Positions 55,454 through 63,215 of a stretch of 64,000 nucleotides of DNA are shown here, piece after piece. The position numbers and the translations under genes are program-made. The notes under the pieces are model-generated. The model saw only the letters and a list, made by a program, of their open reading frames with translations, was not told the origin of the DNA and did not search any database. How positions within the stretch are numbered: the stretch's first letter is position 1; each line of letters starts with the position of its first letter. This DNA is from Zestomonas insulae (lineage in GTDB: Bacteria; Pseudomonadota; Gammaproteobacteria; Pseudomonadales; Pseudomonadaceae), in NCBI RefSeq assembly GCF_016901015.1, contig NZ_JAFEUP010000003.1, positions 496,001 through 560,000 on the forward strand, read 5' to 3'.

Positions 55454-56080
55454 TTACAGCCCCATTCCCAGATCGAACAGCACACTGCGGCCGAGGTTGT
55501 CGCGCAGAAAGTCCGGAGCGCCGCTGTGGGCGAACAGCACACGGGCGAAGGTCGGCCCGACAAGCGAAAGCGAGCGCCAACCCTGGCGCAGGTACTCACT
55601 CGGCGGGGGAAAGCTGCTGTTGAAATCCGGCACGGCGCGCTTAAGGTTGACGTAGGCGAGCATGTCCAGTTCGCCCAGTTCGATGCCGCGCTCCTGATAG
55701 TTGTGCGACTTCTTGCGCAGGGTTGGGGCCAGCAGATTCTGCAGTTCGGTGGCGGAAATGCGTTTGGGGCGGGGTTCGCGGCGGACCAGCTGGCTCAGCG
55801 AGAACGCTTGGCGGCGCCGCTGCAGTTCGGCGCGCCACTCCTCGTTGAGGCGCCGGCCGGCGTCGAGGACGAAGAACACTTCGATATTGGCATCGCGAAA
55901 CAGAACGTCCGGGGGCTCCTGGCCGGTGCTGAAATCGTCGTTGCTGTAGTCGATGTTCAGGGCCTGCAGCAGGCGCTGGCACACCCAGCGTTCGCGTTCC
56001 CATTTGCGGGCATTGGACAGCAACAGGTTGGCTTGTTCGGCCTGGTAGGTCAGCAGGCGCAGGTAGTCGGACTCTTCCAT
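55454..56080 (-). CDS. DUF1780 family protein
   Basis: A 208-residue protein: [38 protein letters not shown] (key [11 protein letters not shown]) and [25 protein letters not shown], with the acidic-Glu-Glu pattern of a PD-(D/E)xK-like core. DUF1780 is restricted to Pseudomonas and relatives; function unproven. It is divergent from the GNAT gene that follows. Confidence 0.85.
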   Translation of the reverse strand: MEESDYLRLLTYQAEQANLLLSNARKWERERWVCQRLLQALNIDYSNDDFSTGQEPPDVLFRDANIEVFFVLDAGRRLNEEWRAELQRRRQAFSLSQLVRREPRPKRISATELQNLLAPTLRKKSHNYQERGIELGELDMLAYVNLKRAVPDFNSSFPPPSEYLRQGWRSLSLVGPTFARVLFAHSGAPDFLRDNLGRSVLFDLGMGL

Positions 56081-56161
56081 CCGTTCAGCTTAGACCGGGG
56101 CGGCCGGTCGGCCAGTGCTCGGCTCGGTGTAGACTGGCGGCGTTTGTCAGGGAGTTGCGTG

Positions 56162-56590
56162 ATGATTGCGATCCGCCCCATTCGCCCCGAAGACCACTCA
56201 GCGCTGCTGGCATTGTGGCGCCGCACCGCAGGTATCCAGCTGCGTCCAGAGGATGACTATGACCCCTTCTGTGCCTACTTGCAGCGCAATCCCGGGCTGA
56301 GCCTGCTGTGCGAACGAGCGGATGAGCTGCTCGGTGCTGTTCTGGTCGGCCATGATGGGCGGCGCGGTTATTTGCATCATCTGGTTGTCGACCAGCCGTT
56401 TCACGGGCAGGGCCTGGCCAGGCGCCTGCTCCACCAGGCACTGGCGCAGTTGGCCGAGTTGGGTATCCATAAAAGTCACGTGTTCGTGCTGGGCAACGCG
56501 GAGGAGGCGCTGGGGTTCTGGCGGGCGCAGGCGGGCTGGTCGGCACGCCACGATATCCAGGTTTTTTCCAGCACCGGGTCGCCCGAATGA
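56162..56590 (+). CDS. GNAT family acetyltransferase
   Basis: A 142-residue protein. It starts [19 protein letters not shown] and has [25 protein letters not shown], the acetyl-CoA loop (V-D-x-x-x-x-G-x-G-x-A/G), then [28 protein letters not shown] precedes the ATG at 56162. It overlaps the next gene by four bases. Confidence 0.88.
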   Translation: MIAIRPIRPEDHSALLALWRRTAGIQLRPEDDYDPFCAYLQRNPGLSLLCERADELLGAVLVGHDGRRGYLHHLVVDQPFHGQGLARRLLHQALAQLAELGIHKSHVFVLGNAEEALGFWRAQAGWSARHDIQVFSSTGSPE

Positions 56591-57276
56591 TTGCTGCGAG
56601 CCTGCTGTCGCCGACGAGCATGGTCGTGGGTTGGTGCCTGTATGTGCCGGTCGTGCTGTGGGCAGTCTGGAGGGCGCCCTGGTTGGAGCTGTTCAGCGAC
56701 CGGCGCCGACAACACCTGTTGTTTGGCACTATGCTCGCGCTGTTCGTGCTCTGGCTGGTTCGTCGCGACTTTATGTCGGGGCTGTCTTACCACTTCATCG
56801 GTATGACCGCGGTCACCCTGTTGCTCGATTGGCCGCTCGCAGTGTTGGCTGGCGCGGTCGCGCAGTACGGGTTGCTGCTATTGGGGCGCCAGGACCTTGC
56901 GGCGCTAGGACTAAATGGTGTGCTGCTGGTGCTGTTGCCGGTGCTGATCGCCGAGGTGTGCGCCCTGCAGGTCGAGCGTCGCCAGCCGCGCAATCTCTTC
57001 GTGTACATCTTCGGTTGCGGCTTTTTTCCGGCGGCGCTGACCGCGCTGTGCTGCCTGCTGCTCGCGCTCGGCGTGCTGTGGCTCGACGGGCGTTTCCCCA
57101 TGCCGCCGTGGCTCGACGAATTTGCCGGCTACTTGTGGCTGATCATGTTTCCCGAGGCCTTCATCAACGGCATGCTGATCAGCGCGCTGGTGGTGTTTCA
57201 GCCGGAATGGCTGGAGACCTTCAACCGCACGCGCTATCTGCAGGCGCCCTGGAAGGACGACGAGCCGCGTCGCTGA
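56587..57276 (+). CDS. ECF-type (COG3235) transporter-like membrane protein
   Basis: A 229-residue protein with about seven helices. The [22 protein letters not shown] and [29 protein letters not shown] segments match COG3235 / energy-coupling-factor permease-like proteins. Its likely substrate is a metal or vitamin, but neither an ATPase nor a T subunit is present, so its role is open. It overlaps the GNAT gene (ATGA). Confidence 0.8.
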   Translation: MIAASLLSPTSMVVGWCLYVPVVLWAVWRAPWLELFSDRRRQHLLFGTMLALFVLWLVRRDFMSGLSYHFIGMTAVTLLLDWPLAVLAGAVAQYGLLLLGRQDLAALGLNGVLLVLLPVLIAEVCALQVERRQPRNLFVYIFGCGFFPAALTALCCLLLALGVLWLDGRFPMPPWLDEFAGYLWLIMFPEAFINGMLISALVVFQPEWLETFNRTRYLQAPWKDDEPRR

Positions 57277-57277
57277 G

Positions 57278-57478
57278 TCAGTGCGTGTGTGGCGGCAGAT
57301 CGTCGGAAAACAGGTCGTCTTCCTGCGGGTTGCCGGGAATCGCATGCTCTTCGGCGGCCCAAGCGCCGAGGTCGATTAGCTTGCAGCGTTCGGAGCAGAA
57401 CGGTCGACTCGGGCTTTGCGGGCCCCATTCGACGGGGGCGCCGCAGGTGGGGCATTCAACGAGGGTGGGCTGGCTCAT
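57278..57478 (-). CDS. yacG: DNA gyrase inhibitor YacG
   Basis: A 66-residue zinc protein: [10 protein letters not shown] and [15 protein letters not shown] give the four zinc cysteines, and an acidic tail follows. YacG binds gyrase and reduces its DNA binding. It is the usual neighbour of coaE-pilD and overlaps coaE by four bases. Confidence 0.95.
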   Translation of the reverse strand: MSQPTLVECPTCGAPVEWGPQSPSRPFCSERCKLIDLGAWAAEEHAIPGNPQEDDLFSDDLPPHTH

Positions 57479-58086
57479 GTCTGTCCTCCGCGCAGAGTCA
57501 GGTAGAAACGGTGCAGGCGCGAGACTTCGCTGTGCAGCCAATCAAGGTCACGATCGTTGACCAGTATGTCATGGGCATGCCGGAGACGCTCCTCGCGGCT
57601 GGCCTGCACCTTGAGGATCGCTTCGACCTGCTCGGCGGACGTGCTGTCGCGCAGGATGGTGCGCTGCACCTGCAGCGCCTCTGGGGCGTCGACCACCAGA
57701 ATGCGCTGCGCTAGGCGATGCTGGCCGGACTCCACCAGCAGCGGCGACACGAGGATGGCGTAAGGCGATTCGGCGCGGGCCAGATTGTCGCTGATTTCCC
57801 GGCCGATCAGTGGATGCAGCAGCGCTTCCAGCCAGCGCCGCTCACTTTCGTTCTGGAAGATTCGCTTGCGCAGTTCGGCGCGGTTCAAATTGCCGTCGGC
57901 GAGCAGCACATCATCACCAAAGTGCTCGGCAATTTGCGTCAACGCAGGACGCCCCGGTTCGACGACCCAGCGCGCGGCGTGATCGGCATCCACGGCATGT
58001 ACGCCGAGGTCGATAAAACATTGGGCGACAGCGCTTTTGCCGCTACCGATACCGCCGGTAAGGCCGAGAATCCAGGGTTTGCTCAT
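57475..58086 (-). CDS. coaE: Dephospho-CoA kinase
   Basis: A 203-residue kinase for the last step of coenzyme A synthesis. [18 protein letters not shown] is the P-loop, [14 protein letters not shown] and [30 protein letters not shown] (key SPLLVESG) follow. It overlaps pilD upstream and yacG downstream by four bases each. Confidence 0.95.
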   Translation of the reverse strand: MSKPWILGLTGGIGSGKSAVAQCFIDLGVHAVDADHAARWVVEPGRPALTQIAEHFGDDVLLADGNLNRAELRKRIFQNESERRWLEALLHPLIGREISDNLARAESPYAILVSPLLVESGQHRLAQRILVVDAPEALQVQRTILRDSTSAEQVEAILKVQASREERLRHAHDILVNDRDLDWLHSEVSRLHRFYLTLRGGQT

Positions 58087-58955
58087 CGAAAACCAGCGAT
58101 CTGCAGGTAGGTCGCGGTTATTTGATCACCCCAGAGCAGCGCAATCCAGCCGGCAATGGCCAGATATGGGCCGAAGGGAATCGGCGTGCTGGTCTCGGCA
58201 TTGCGCAGGCGCAACAGGATCAGCCCCAGCACCGCGCCGACCAGACTCGAGAGCAGGATTGTCAGTGGCAGCACTTGCCAGCCGCCCCAGGCGCCGAGCA
58301 TGGCCAGCAGCTTGAAGTCCCCATACCCCATGCCCTCCTTGCCGGTGAGCAGCTTGAACAACCAGTACACCGACCACAGGCTGAGATAGCCCGCAACCGC
58401 CCCCCAGAGCGCATCACTGAGGCTGGCGAACAGGCCGAAGTTGTTGAGGATCAACCCCAGCCAGAGTAACGGCAGCACCAGGGCATCGGGCAGCAACTGG
58501 TGGTCGGCGTCGATCAGGCTCATCGCCAGCAGGCCCCAGGTCAGCAGCAGCACTGCGCCGGCCTGCCAAGTGAAGCCGAAATGCCAGGCCACGTAGGCGG
58601 AAAGTAGCCCGCAAGTCAGCTCCACCAGCGGATAGCGCAGGCTGATATGCGTCTTGCAGGCCGAGCACTTGCCGCGTAGCGCCAGGTAACTCAGTAGCGG
58701 GATGTTCTCCCAGGGGCGAATTTCGTGGCCGCAATTTGGGCAGCGGGAGTTGGGTAACACGAGGTTGAAAACTTCAGTACTTTGCTCAGGTGGTAGTTCT
58801 AGTACTTCCGTGGCCTGAACTTTCCAAGCCCGGAACATCATCTTGGGGAGGCGATGCACCAGCACATTTAGAAAGCTGCCCACCAATAGGCCGAGGATTA
58901 ATGCGCATGCAACAAAGGCCAGCACGTCGCTGGCCAAAAGCTCGACCACCTGCAT
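58083..58955 (-). CDS. pilD: Prepilin peptidase / N-methyltransferase PilD
   Basis: A 290-residue, eight-helix aspartic protease that cleaves the leader of type IV prepilins and type II secretion pseudopilins and methylates the new N-terminus. Zinc-like motif [15 protein letters not shown]...CSACKTHIS gives the two CxxC pairs. The catalytic aspartates are in [11 protein letters not shown] and [16 protein letters not shown]. It would process the two short pilins at the right end of the window. Confidence 0.96.
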   Translation of the reverse strand: MQVVELLASDVLAFVACALILGLLVGSFLNVLVHRLPKMMFRAWKVQATEVLELPPEQSTEVFNLVLPNSRCPNCGHEIRPWENIPLLSYLALRGKCSACKTHISLRYPLVELTCGLLSAYVAWHFGFTWQAGAVLLLTWGLLAMSLIDADHQLLPDALVLPLLWLGLILNNFGLFASLSDALWGAVAGYLSLWSVYWLFKLLTGKEGMGYGDFKLLAMLGAWGGWQVLPLTILLSSLVGAVLGLILLRLRNAETSTPIPFGPYLAIAGWIALLWGDQITATYLQIAGFR

Positions 58956-58957
58956 GA

Positions 58958-60175
58958 TTAAATCACGGAGCCAAGCTGGAAGATTGGTAGATACATTGCG
59001 ATTACGAGGCCGCCAACCAATACGCCGAGCACAGCCATGATTAACGGTTCCATCAGGGCGGTTAATCCGTCCACCATGTTATCTACTTCGTCCTCGTAAA
59101 ATGTCGCTACCTTGCCCAGCATTTCATCGAGGGCGCCAGACTCTTCGCCAATTGCTGTCATTTGTATGGCCATTGATGGGAAAACGTCGGTGGTACGCAT
59201 AGAGAAGTTGAGTTGCATGCCCGTTGAAACGTCACTTTTTACCTTATTGGTGGCTGTGCGGAATACTACGTTGCCAGTTGCGCCGGCCACTGAATCCAAT
59301 GCATCGACGAGAGGCACGCCGGCAGCGAATGTAGTCGATAGGGTTCGGGCGAAGCGAGCTATTGCTGACTTGTAGAGGATGTCTCCAACAATAGGGAGTT
59401 TCAGCAGTGTGCGATCTACCCAGTTTCTGAATTTCTCTGAGCGTTTAAGTGCTTCTTTTAAGAAGTAGGCTGCACCAATAAGTGCAATGAGTACGAGAAA
59501 CCACCACTCTTGAAGAAACTCGGAGAAGCCAACGACCATGAGGGTGAATGCGGGTAAGTCTGCGCCAAATCCTGCGAATACCTCTTTGAATTGCGGGACT
59601 ACTTTGATCAGCAGAATGGCAGAAACAATCATTGCTACCGCAATTACTGCCAGTGGATAGTTCATTGCTTTTTTGATCTTTGCTTTTAGAGCTTCGGTTT
59701 TTTCTTTGTATGTGGCGACTCGATCTAGCAGGGCTTCTAGGGAGCCCGATTGCTCGCCCGCGTCCACAAGGTTGCAATACAAATCGTCGAAGTACTCCGG
59801 CTTTTTGCGTAGTGAGGTTGCGAAGCTGTTGCCTGCTGCTACCTCTTGTTTTAGCTCATCGACCAGCTTGCGCATGGCTGGGTTATCAAAACCTTCGCCG
59901 ATAATGTCGAAGCTTTGCAGCAGCGGTACGCCCGCCTTCATCATTGTCGCCATCTGTCGAGTAAACAGCGCGATATCCATGGGTTTGATTTTTTTGCCGA
60001 AGCTGATCAGCGAAACAGACTTTTTGCGCACCTTGGTCGGGTTAATACCCTGCTTACGTAGTTGCGCTTTGACCAAGGCAGGGTTCTGGCCGCTAAGCTC
60101 ACCTTTGATGCGAACGCCTTTCCTGTCAGTCCCTTCCCAGGCAAAAACACTGTTCTTTAATGCCTTCTCAGCCAT
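58958..60175 (-). CDS. pilC: Type IV pilus platform protein PilC
   Basis: A 405-residue inner-membrane protein with two GspF domains (~residues 70-190 and 275-395), each starting with a signature such as ALFTRQMATMMKAGVPLLQSF and ARFARTLSTTFAAGVPLVDAL. It forms the platform that couples the PilB motor to the pilus base. From about here to the right end of the window the DNA is less GC-biased than the left part. It starts 145 bases after pilB. Confidence 0.96.
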   Translation of the reverse strand: MAEKALKNSVFAWEGTDRKGVRIKGELSGQNPALVKAQLRKQGINPTKVRKKSVSLISFGKKIKPMDIALFTRQMATMMKAGVPLLQSFDIIGEGFDNPAMRKLVDELKQEVAAGNSFATSLRKKPEYFDDLYCNLVDAGEQSGSLEALLDRVATYKEKTEALKAKIKKAMNYPLAVIAVAMIVSAILLIKVVPQFKEVFAGFGADLPAFTLMVVGFSEFLQEWWFLVLIALIGAAYFLKEALKRSEKFRNWVDRTLLKLPIVGDILYKSAIARFARTLSTTFAAGVPLVDALDSVAGATGNVVFRTATNKVKSDVSTGMQLNFSMRTTDVFPSMAIQMTAIGEESGALDEMLGKVATFYEDEVDNMVDGLTALMEPLIMAVLGVLVGGLVIAMYLPIFQLGSVI

Positions 60176-60320
60176 TTTTTCGCCCTAGCGGTAGCGCCTG
60201 TTTTGCGGTCTAGACAGGCTGGTTTTTGGTTTTTATCGTGAATTCGGTCAGTGCATCAGTTGGCTGCGCCGTTCGTTGCGGTAGGCTGAAGCGCGTACAA
60301 TCTCCTGCCTGTTAAACCGC

Positions 60321-62024
60321 TTAGTCTTTGGTGACGCGGTTGACCTCTTCCAGGCTGGTGATGCCATGCATGGCTTTCAGTAGGCCAGAAGCGCGCAAGT
60401 CATTGAAGCCATCCTTGCGCATCTGGACCGCAATATCGATGGAGTTCCCTTCCTCCATGATAATGCGCTGCAGTGCTGGAGTGTTTTTAACTACTTCATA
60501 AATACCGACGCGTCCCTTGTAGCCCCCCTTGCAGCTCTCGCATCCGACGGGGCCATAGAGCTTGAAGGTGCCGAGCTTGTCTTCCGGAAAACCTTCATGA
60601 ATAAGAGCCTCGGTCGGGACCTGCACTTCCTTTTTGCAATGGCTGCAGAGCTTTCGCGCTAGACGTTGGGCAATGATCAGGTTGACCGAGGTCGCGATGT
60701 TGAAGGCCGGTACACCCATGTTGCGGAGGCGGGTAAGGGTTTCCGCAGCGCTGTTGGTGTGCAGGGTCGACATCACCATGTGTCCTGTTTGCGCAGCCTT
60801 GATGGCAATTTCCGCAGTTTCCAGGTCGCGAATCTCGCCGACCATGATGATGTCCGGATCCTGGCGGAGGAATGCGCGCAGGGCCTGAGAGAAGTCCATG
60901 CCTTGCTTCGGATTAACGTTGACCTGGTTGATGCCCTCGAGGTTGATCTCCACTGGGTCTTCGGCCGTGGAGATATTTACGTCGATGGTGTTGAGGATGT
61001 TCAGGCCAGTGTAGAGCGATACGGTCTTGCCAGAGCCGGTCGGGCCGGTAACCAGAATCATGCCTTGAGGTTGCTTCAGGGCGGTCATGTACAGATCTTT
61101 CTGGCTTTCCTCGTATCCTAGGGCGTCAATCCCCATCTGTGCGCTGGTTGGGTCGAGAATCCGCATAACGATCTTTTCGCCCCACAGGGTGGGGAGGGTG
61201 TTGACGCGGAAGTCGATGGCCTTGGTCTTGGAGACCTTCATCTTGATCCGGCCGTCCTGTGGTTTGCGTCGCTCGGAAATGTCCAGCGCGGCCATTACTT
61301 TCAGACGTGCAGAGATACGTGGCGCTAGTTGAATGGGAGGGCGGGCTGCTTCGTGCAAGATGCCGTCGGTGCGGAAGCGCACCCGATAGACTTTCTCGTA
61401 TGGCTCGAAATGCAGGTCCGACGATCCGCCTCTGATGGCGTCGAGCAGCATCTTGTTAACGAATCGCACCACTGGCGCGTCGTCAGCTTCCTGGCCTGTC
61501 ACGACATCCTTGCTGTCGTCATCGACCGACTCAATATCCAGCCCGTCGAGATCGACATCGGCAAGGTCTTCCAGGCCGCTATTGGCGGAATCGAAGAATT
61601 TTTCGATAGCCTCGCCCAGTCTGTCGTCCTCCACCAGAATGGCTTCGGTAGTCAGGCCCGTGCTGAATTGGATGTCCGTTACTGCCTGGTGATTGCTGGG
61701 ATCGGACACGGCGACAAACAGCTTGTTGCCACGTTTCCAAAGAGGCAGCGCACGATGCTGCCGGATCAGCTTCTCGCTGACGATATCCTTCGGTTGGCTT
61801 TCTTTGTCGATGCTAGTGAGATCGACGAAAGCAATGCCAAACTGCTCGGCTGCTAGCTCTGCCAGTGCCCGGCTCTTCACCAGTTTGTTCTGCACCAGAT
61901 AAGTCACCAGCGGCAGCTTGTTTCGTTGAGCTTGCTGTTGCGCTTGCAGGGCGCTTTTTTCGTCGAGTAGTTCGGCGAAGACAATCTGTCGGGCGAGGCC
62001 GGAAAGGTTGACGGTATCGTTCAT
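60321..62024 (-). CDS. pilB: Type IV pilus extension ATPase PilB
   Basis: A 567-residue motor. N-terminal MshEN domain (VNLSGLARQIVFAELLDEKSA and following), central GspE ATPase with Walker A GPTGSGKTVSLYTGL, Asp box RAFLRQDPDIIMVGEIRDLETAE, and the CxxC zinc motifs CSHCKK and CESCKGGYKGRVGIYEV near residue 500. It drives pilus extension. ATG at 62024 gives the normal N-terminus. It is divergent from the short pilin locus. Confidence 0.96.
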   Translation of the reverse strand: MNDTVNLSGLARQIVFAELLDEKSALQAQQQAQRNKLPLVTYLVQNKLVKSRALAELAAEQFGIAFVDLTSIDKESQPKDIVSEKLIRQHRALPLWKRGNKLFVAVSDPSNHQAVTDIQFSTGLTTEAILVEDDRLGEAIEKFFDSANSGLEDLADVDLDGLDIESVDDDSKDVVTGQEADDAPVVRFVNKMLLDAIRGGSSDLHFEPYEKVYRVRFRTDGILHEAARPPIQLAPRISARLKVMAALDISERRKPQDGRIKMKVSKTKAIDFRVNTLPTLWGEKIVMRILDPTSAQMGIDALGYEESQKDLYMTALKQPQGMILVTGPTGSGKTVSLYTGLNILNTIDVNISTAEDPVEINLEGINQVNVNPKQGMDFSQALRAFLRQDPDIIMVGEIRDLETAEIAIKAAQTGHMVMSTLHTNSAAETLTRLRNMGVPAFNIATSVNLIIAQRLARKLCSHCKKEVQVPTEALIHEGFPEDKLGTFKLYGPVGCESCKGGYKGRVGIYEVVKNTPALQRIIMEEGNSIDIAVQMRKDGFNDLRASGLLKAMHGITSLEEVNRVTKD

Positions 62025-62189
62025 GTTGTCTTTACGGGCAGAAGGGTTAGCGCCGTTTATAGCGTATAGGCGCGACAAAGCCCAATGCTCGCGCAGGTGG
62101 TGACCAAAAATGTCAGTTGCTGACCTTTGTTTGGCGGAGGCAGGTGGCCCTTGTGCGCCAAAATCTCTGAATATGAGGGTTTTGCTGCT

Positions 62190-62204
62190 TGGCACAGAAT
62201 CTGC
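62190..62204 (+). promoter_or_regulatory. Sigma-54 promoter of the short pilin
   Basis: TGGCAC (62190-62195), five bases, then TGC (62202-62204). The GG (62191-62192) and GC (62203-62204) are spaced by exactly 10 bases, as RpoN needs. It lies 48 bases before the pilin ATG, as in P. aeruginosa pilA, which PilR activates. Confidence 0.85.
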
Positions 62205-62252
62205 GTAGGCTGGAATAGGTCTTCGACCTTAACCACAATAGGAGTTGTTCTT

Positions 62253-62438
62253 ATGAAATCCATCAAGAAACAAAAAGGTTTTACCTTGATCGAGCTGATG
62301 ATCGTGGTTGCAATCATCGGAATTCTTGCTGCTATCGCTATTCCGCAGTTTAACGAGTATCGTGCAAAATCGAATGATACCGTATCGCAGGCTGACGCTA
62401 AGAATATTGTTACTGTTATGGCTGCGGCTCAGCTCTAA
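62253..62438 (+). CDS. Short type IV pilin 1: N-terminal helix only (PilA-N-like)
   Basis: A 61-residue prepilin. A 9-residue leader ends in Gly, then [14 protein letters not shown] begins the mature protein, with Phe1 and Glu5 conserved, so PilD should cut after Gly9. The mature 52 residues are the pilin helix only, ending MAAAQL; the C-terminal globular domain of normal PilA (~130-150 residues) is absent, with a clean TAA. Phe24 and Tyr27 in PQFNEYRAK match Geobacter PilA-N positions. GGAG precedes the ATG and a sigma-54 promoter is upstream. It stands where Pseudomonas has full-length pilA. A decayed remnant is less likely because a second, equally short pilin lies nearby. Confidence 0.88.
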   Translation: MKSIKKQKGFTLIELMIVVAIIGILAAIAIPQFNEYRAKSNDTVSQADAKNIVTVMAAAQL

Positions 62439-62469
62439 CTTTTAAAAATTTGGGTTACGGAGATATAAA

Positions 62470-62913
62470 ATGAAGAAAATTATTTCTAGCTTGATTGTGG
62501 TTGGGAGCCTGTTTGCAACTTCGGCTTTTGCAGTTGAGTTTTCGTCTGGTGAAAAGGCCACTCAGGCTACGTGCGAGCTTCTTGGTCAGGATGTGGTTTT
62601 GAATCTGTCCAAAAATGTCTATGGCGGTTATGGTTGCTATAAAGCAAACAATGTTATCAAAGTGGCCACCTGTCATTCCGCTGGTAGTCGCAAGCAGGAA
62701 ACTATCCAGTGTGCACAAACTGGGACAAATCCGGACAATACTCCGATTTATAACAACTCCGGCTGCCAGGGGACTACTCCTACCGATACCTTCGTGTCTA
62801 CCCAGTACGGAAAGGCTTTCGTTGCAACCACTTCTGGTGGTGGGGTTGGCGCTTCTAACTTGACAGCTTATTGTGAAAGTGCGGCCGTGCTTAATAGCTT
62901 TGTCGCTCAATAA
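62470..62913 (+). CDS. Secreted six-cysteine protein, candidate pilin globular partner
   Basis: A 147-residue protein with a clear signal peptide (KKIISSLIVVGSLFATSAFA, cut before VEF). The mature ~126 residues have six cysteines (ATCELL, YGCYKA, ATCHSA, IQCAQT, SGCQGT, AYCESA), enough for three disulfides, and are rich in Gly, Thr and Ser like pilin globular domains. I know no close family. It starts 31 bases after the short pilin in the same transcript (ACGGAGA ribosome site). By analogy with Geobacter Spc/PilA-C, it may be the separately coded C-terminal half of the pilin; a minor pilin-associated protein is an alternative. Confidence 0.75.
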   Translation: MKKIISSLIVVGSLFATSAFAVEFSSGEKATQATCELLGQDVVLNLSKNVYGGYGCYKANNVIKVATCHSAGSRKQETIQCAQTGTNPDNTPIYNNSGCQGTTPTDTFVSTQYGKAFVATTSGGGVGASNLTAYCESAAVLNSFVAQ

Positions 62914-62939
62914 TATTTGTAGCTTGCATTGTTGTAAAG

Positions 62940-62963
62940 AAAACGCCCTTTGAAGGGCGTTTT
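62940..62963 (+). terminator. Terminator after the six-cysteine gene
   Basis: AAAACGCCCTT (62940-62950) and AAGGGCGTTTT (62953-62963) form a strong hairpin with a T-tract, which separates the first pilin transcript from the second pilin. Confidence 0.9.
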
Positions 62964-62985
62964 CGCTGCTTTGCTATAAAGTCCT

Positions 62986-62994
62986 CCCCCCCCC
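62986..62994 (+). repeat. C9 homopolymer before the second pilin
   Basis: Nine consecutive C bases, 26 bases before the ATG at 63021 and just after TATAAA (62975-62980). A tract this long can slip during replication and could change promoter spacing or leader structure. Confidence 0.8.
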
Positions 62995-63020
62995 TTTGAG
63001 ATGGTCTCGAGTCCAAGCAT

Positions 63021-63203
63021 ATGATTTCCAGAGCTCAAGGGTTTACATTGATTGAACTAATGTTGGTGGTTGCTGTGATTGGTGTCCTCGTGGGGGTGGC
63101 TATACCTCAGTTCAATGAGTATCGAGCTAAGGCGAATGATGCTAGCGCGCAGTCGGATGCGCGTAATGCTATTGGTGCGTTTAGAATAGATAAATCTTAC
63201 TGA
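63021..63203 (+). CDS. Short type IV pilin 2: N-terminal helix only
   Basis: A 60-residue prepilin with a 7-residue leader (ISRAQG) and mature start FTLIELMLVVAVIG. The first 30 mature residues are nearly identical to pilin 1, including PQFNEYRAK; the tail is different and ends FRIDKSY, with two extra aromatics. Like pilin 1 it lacks a globular domain. The ribosome site is weak and a C9 tract precedes it. It probably arose by duplication in the cassette. It is followed after 12 bases by the permease gene. Confidence 0.85.
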   Translation: MISRAQGFTLIELMLVVAVIGVLVGVAIPQFNEYRAKANDASAQSDARNAIGAFRIDKSY

Positions 63204-63215
63204 TGGTTTGATTTT

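Noticed and set aside
62253..62438. Short pilin 1 as a frameshifted or truncated pseudogene of pilA
   Set aside because: No frame after the stop continues a pilin-like sequence, the next gene has its own signal peptide and ribosome site, the sigma-54 promoter is intact, and a second pilin of the same short length is present.
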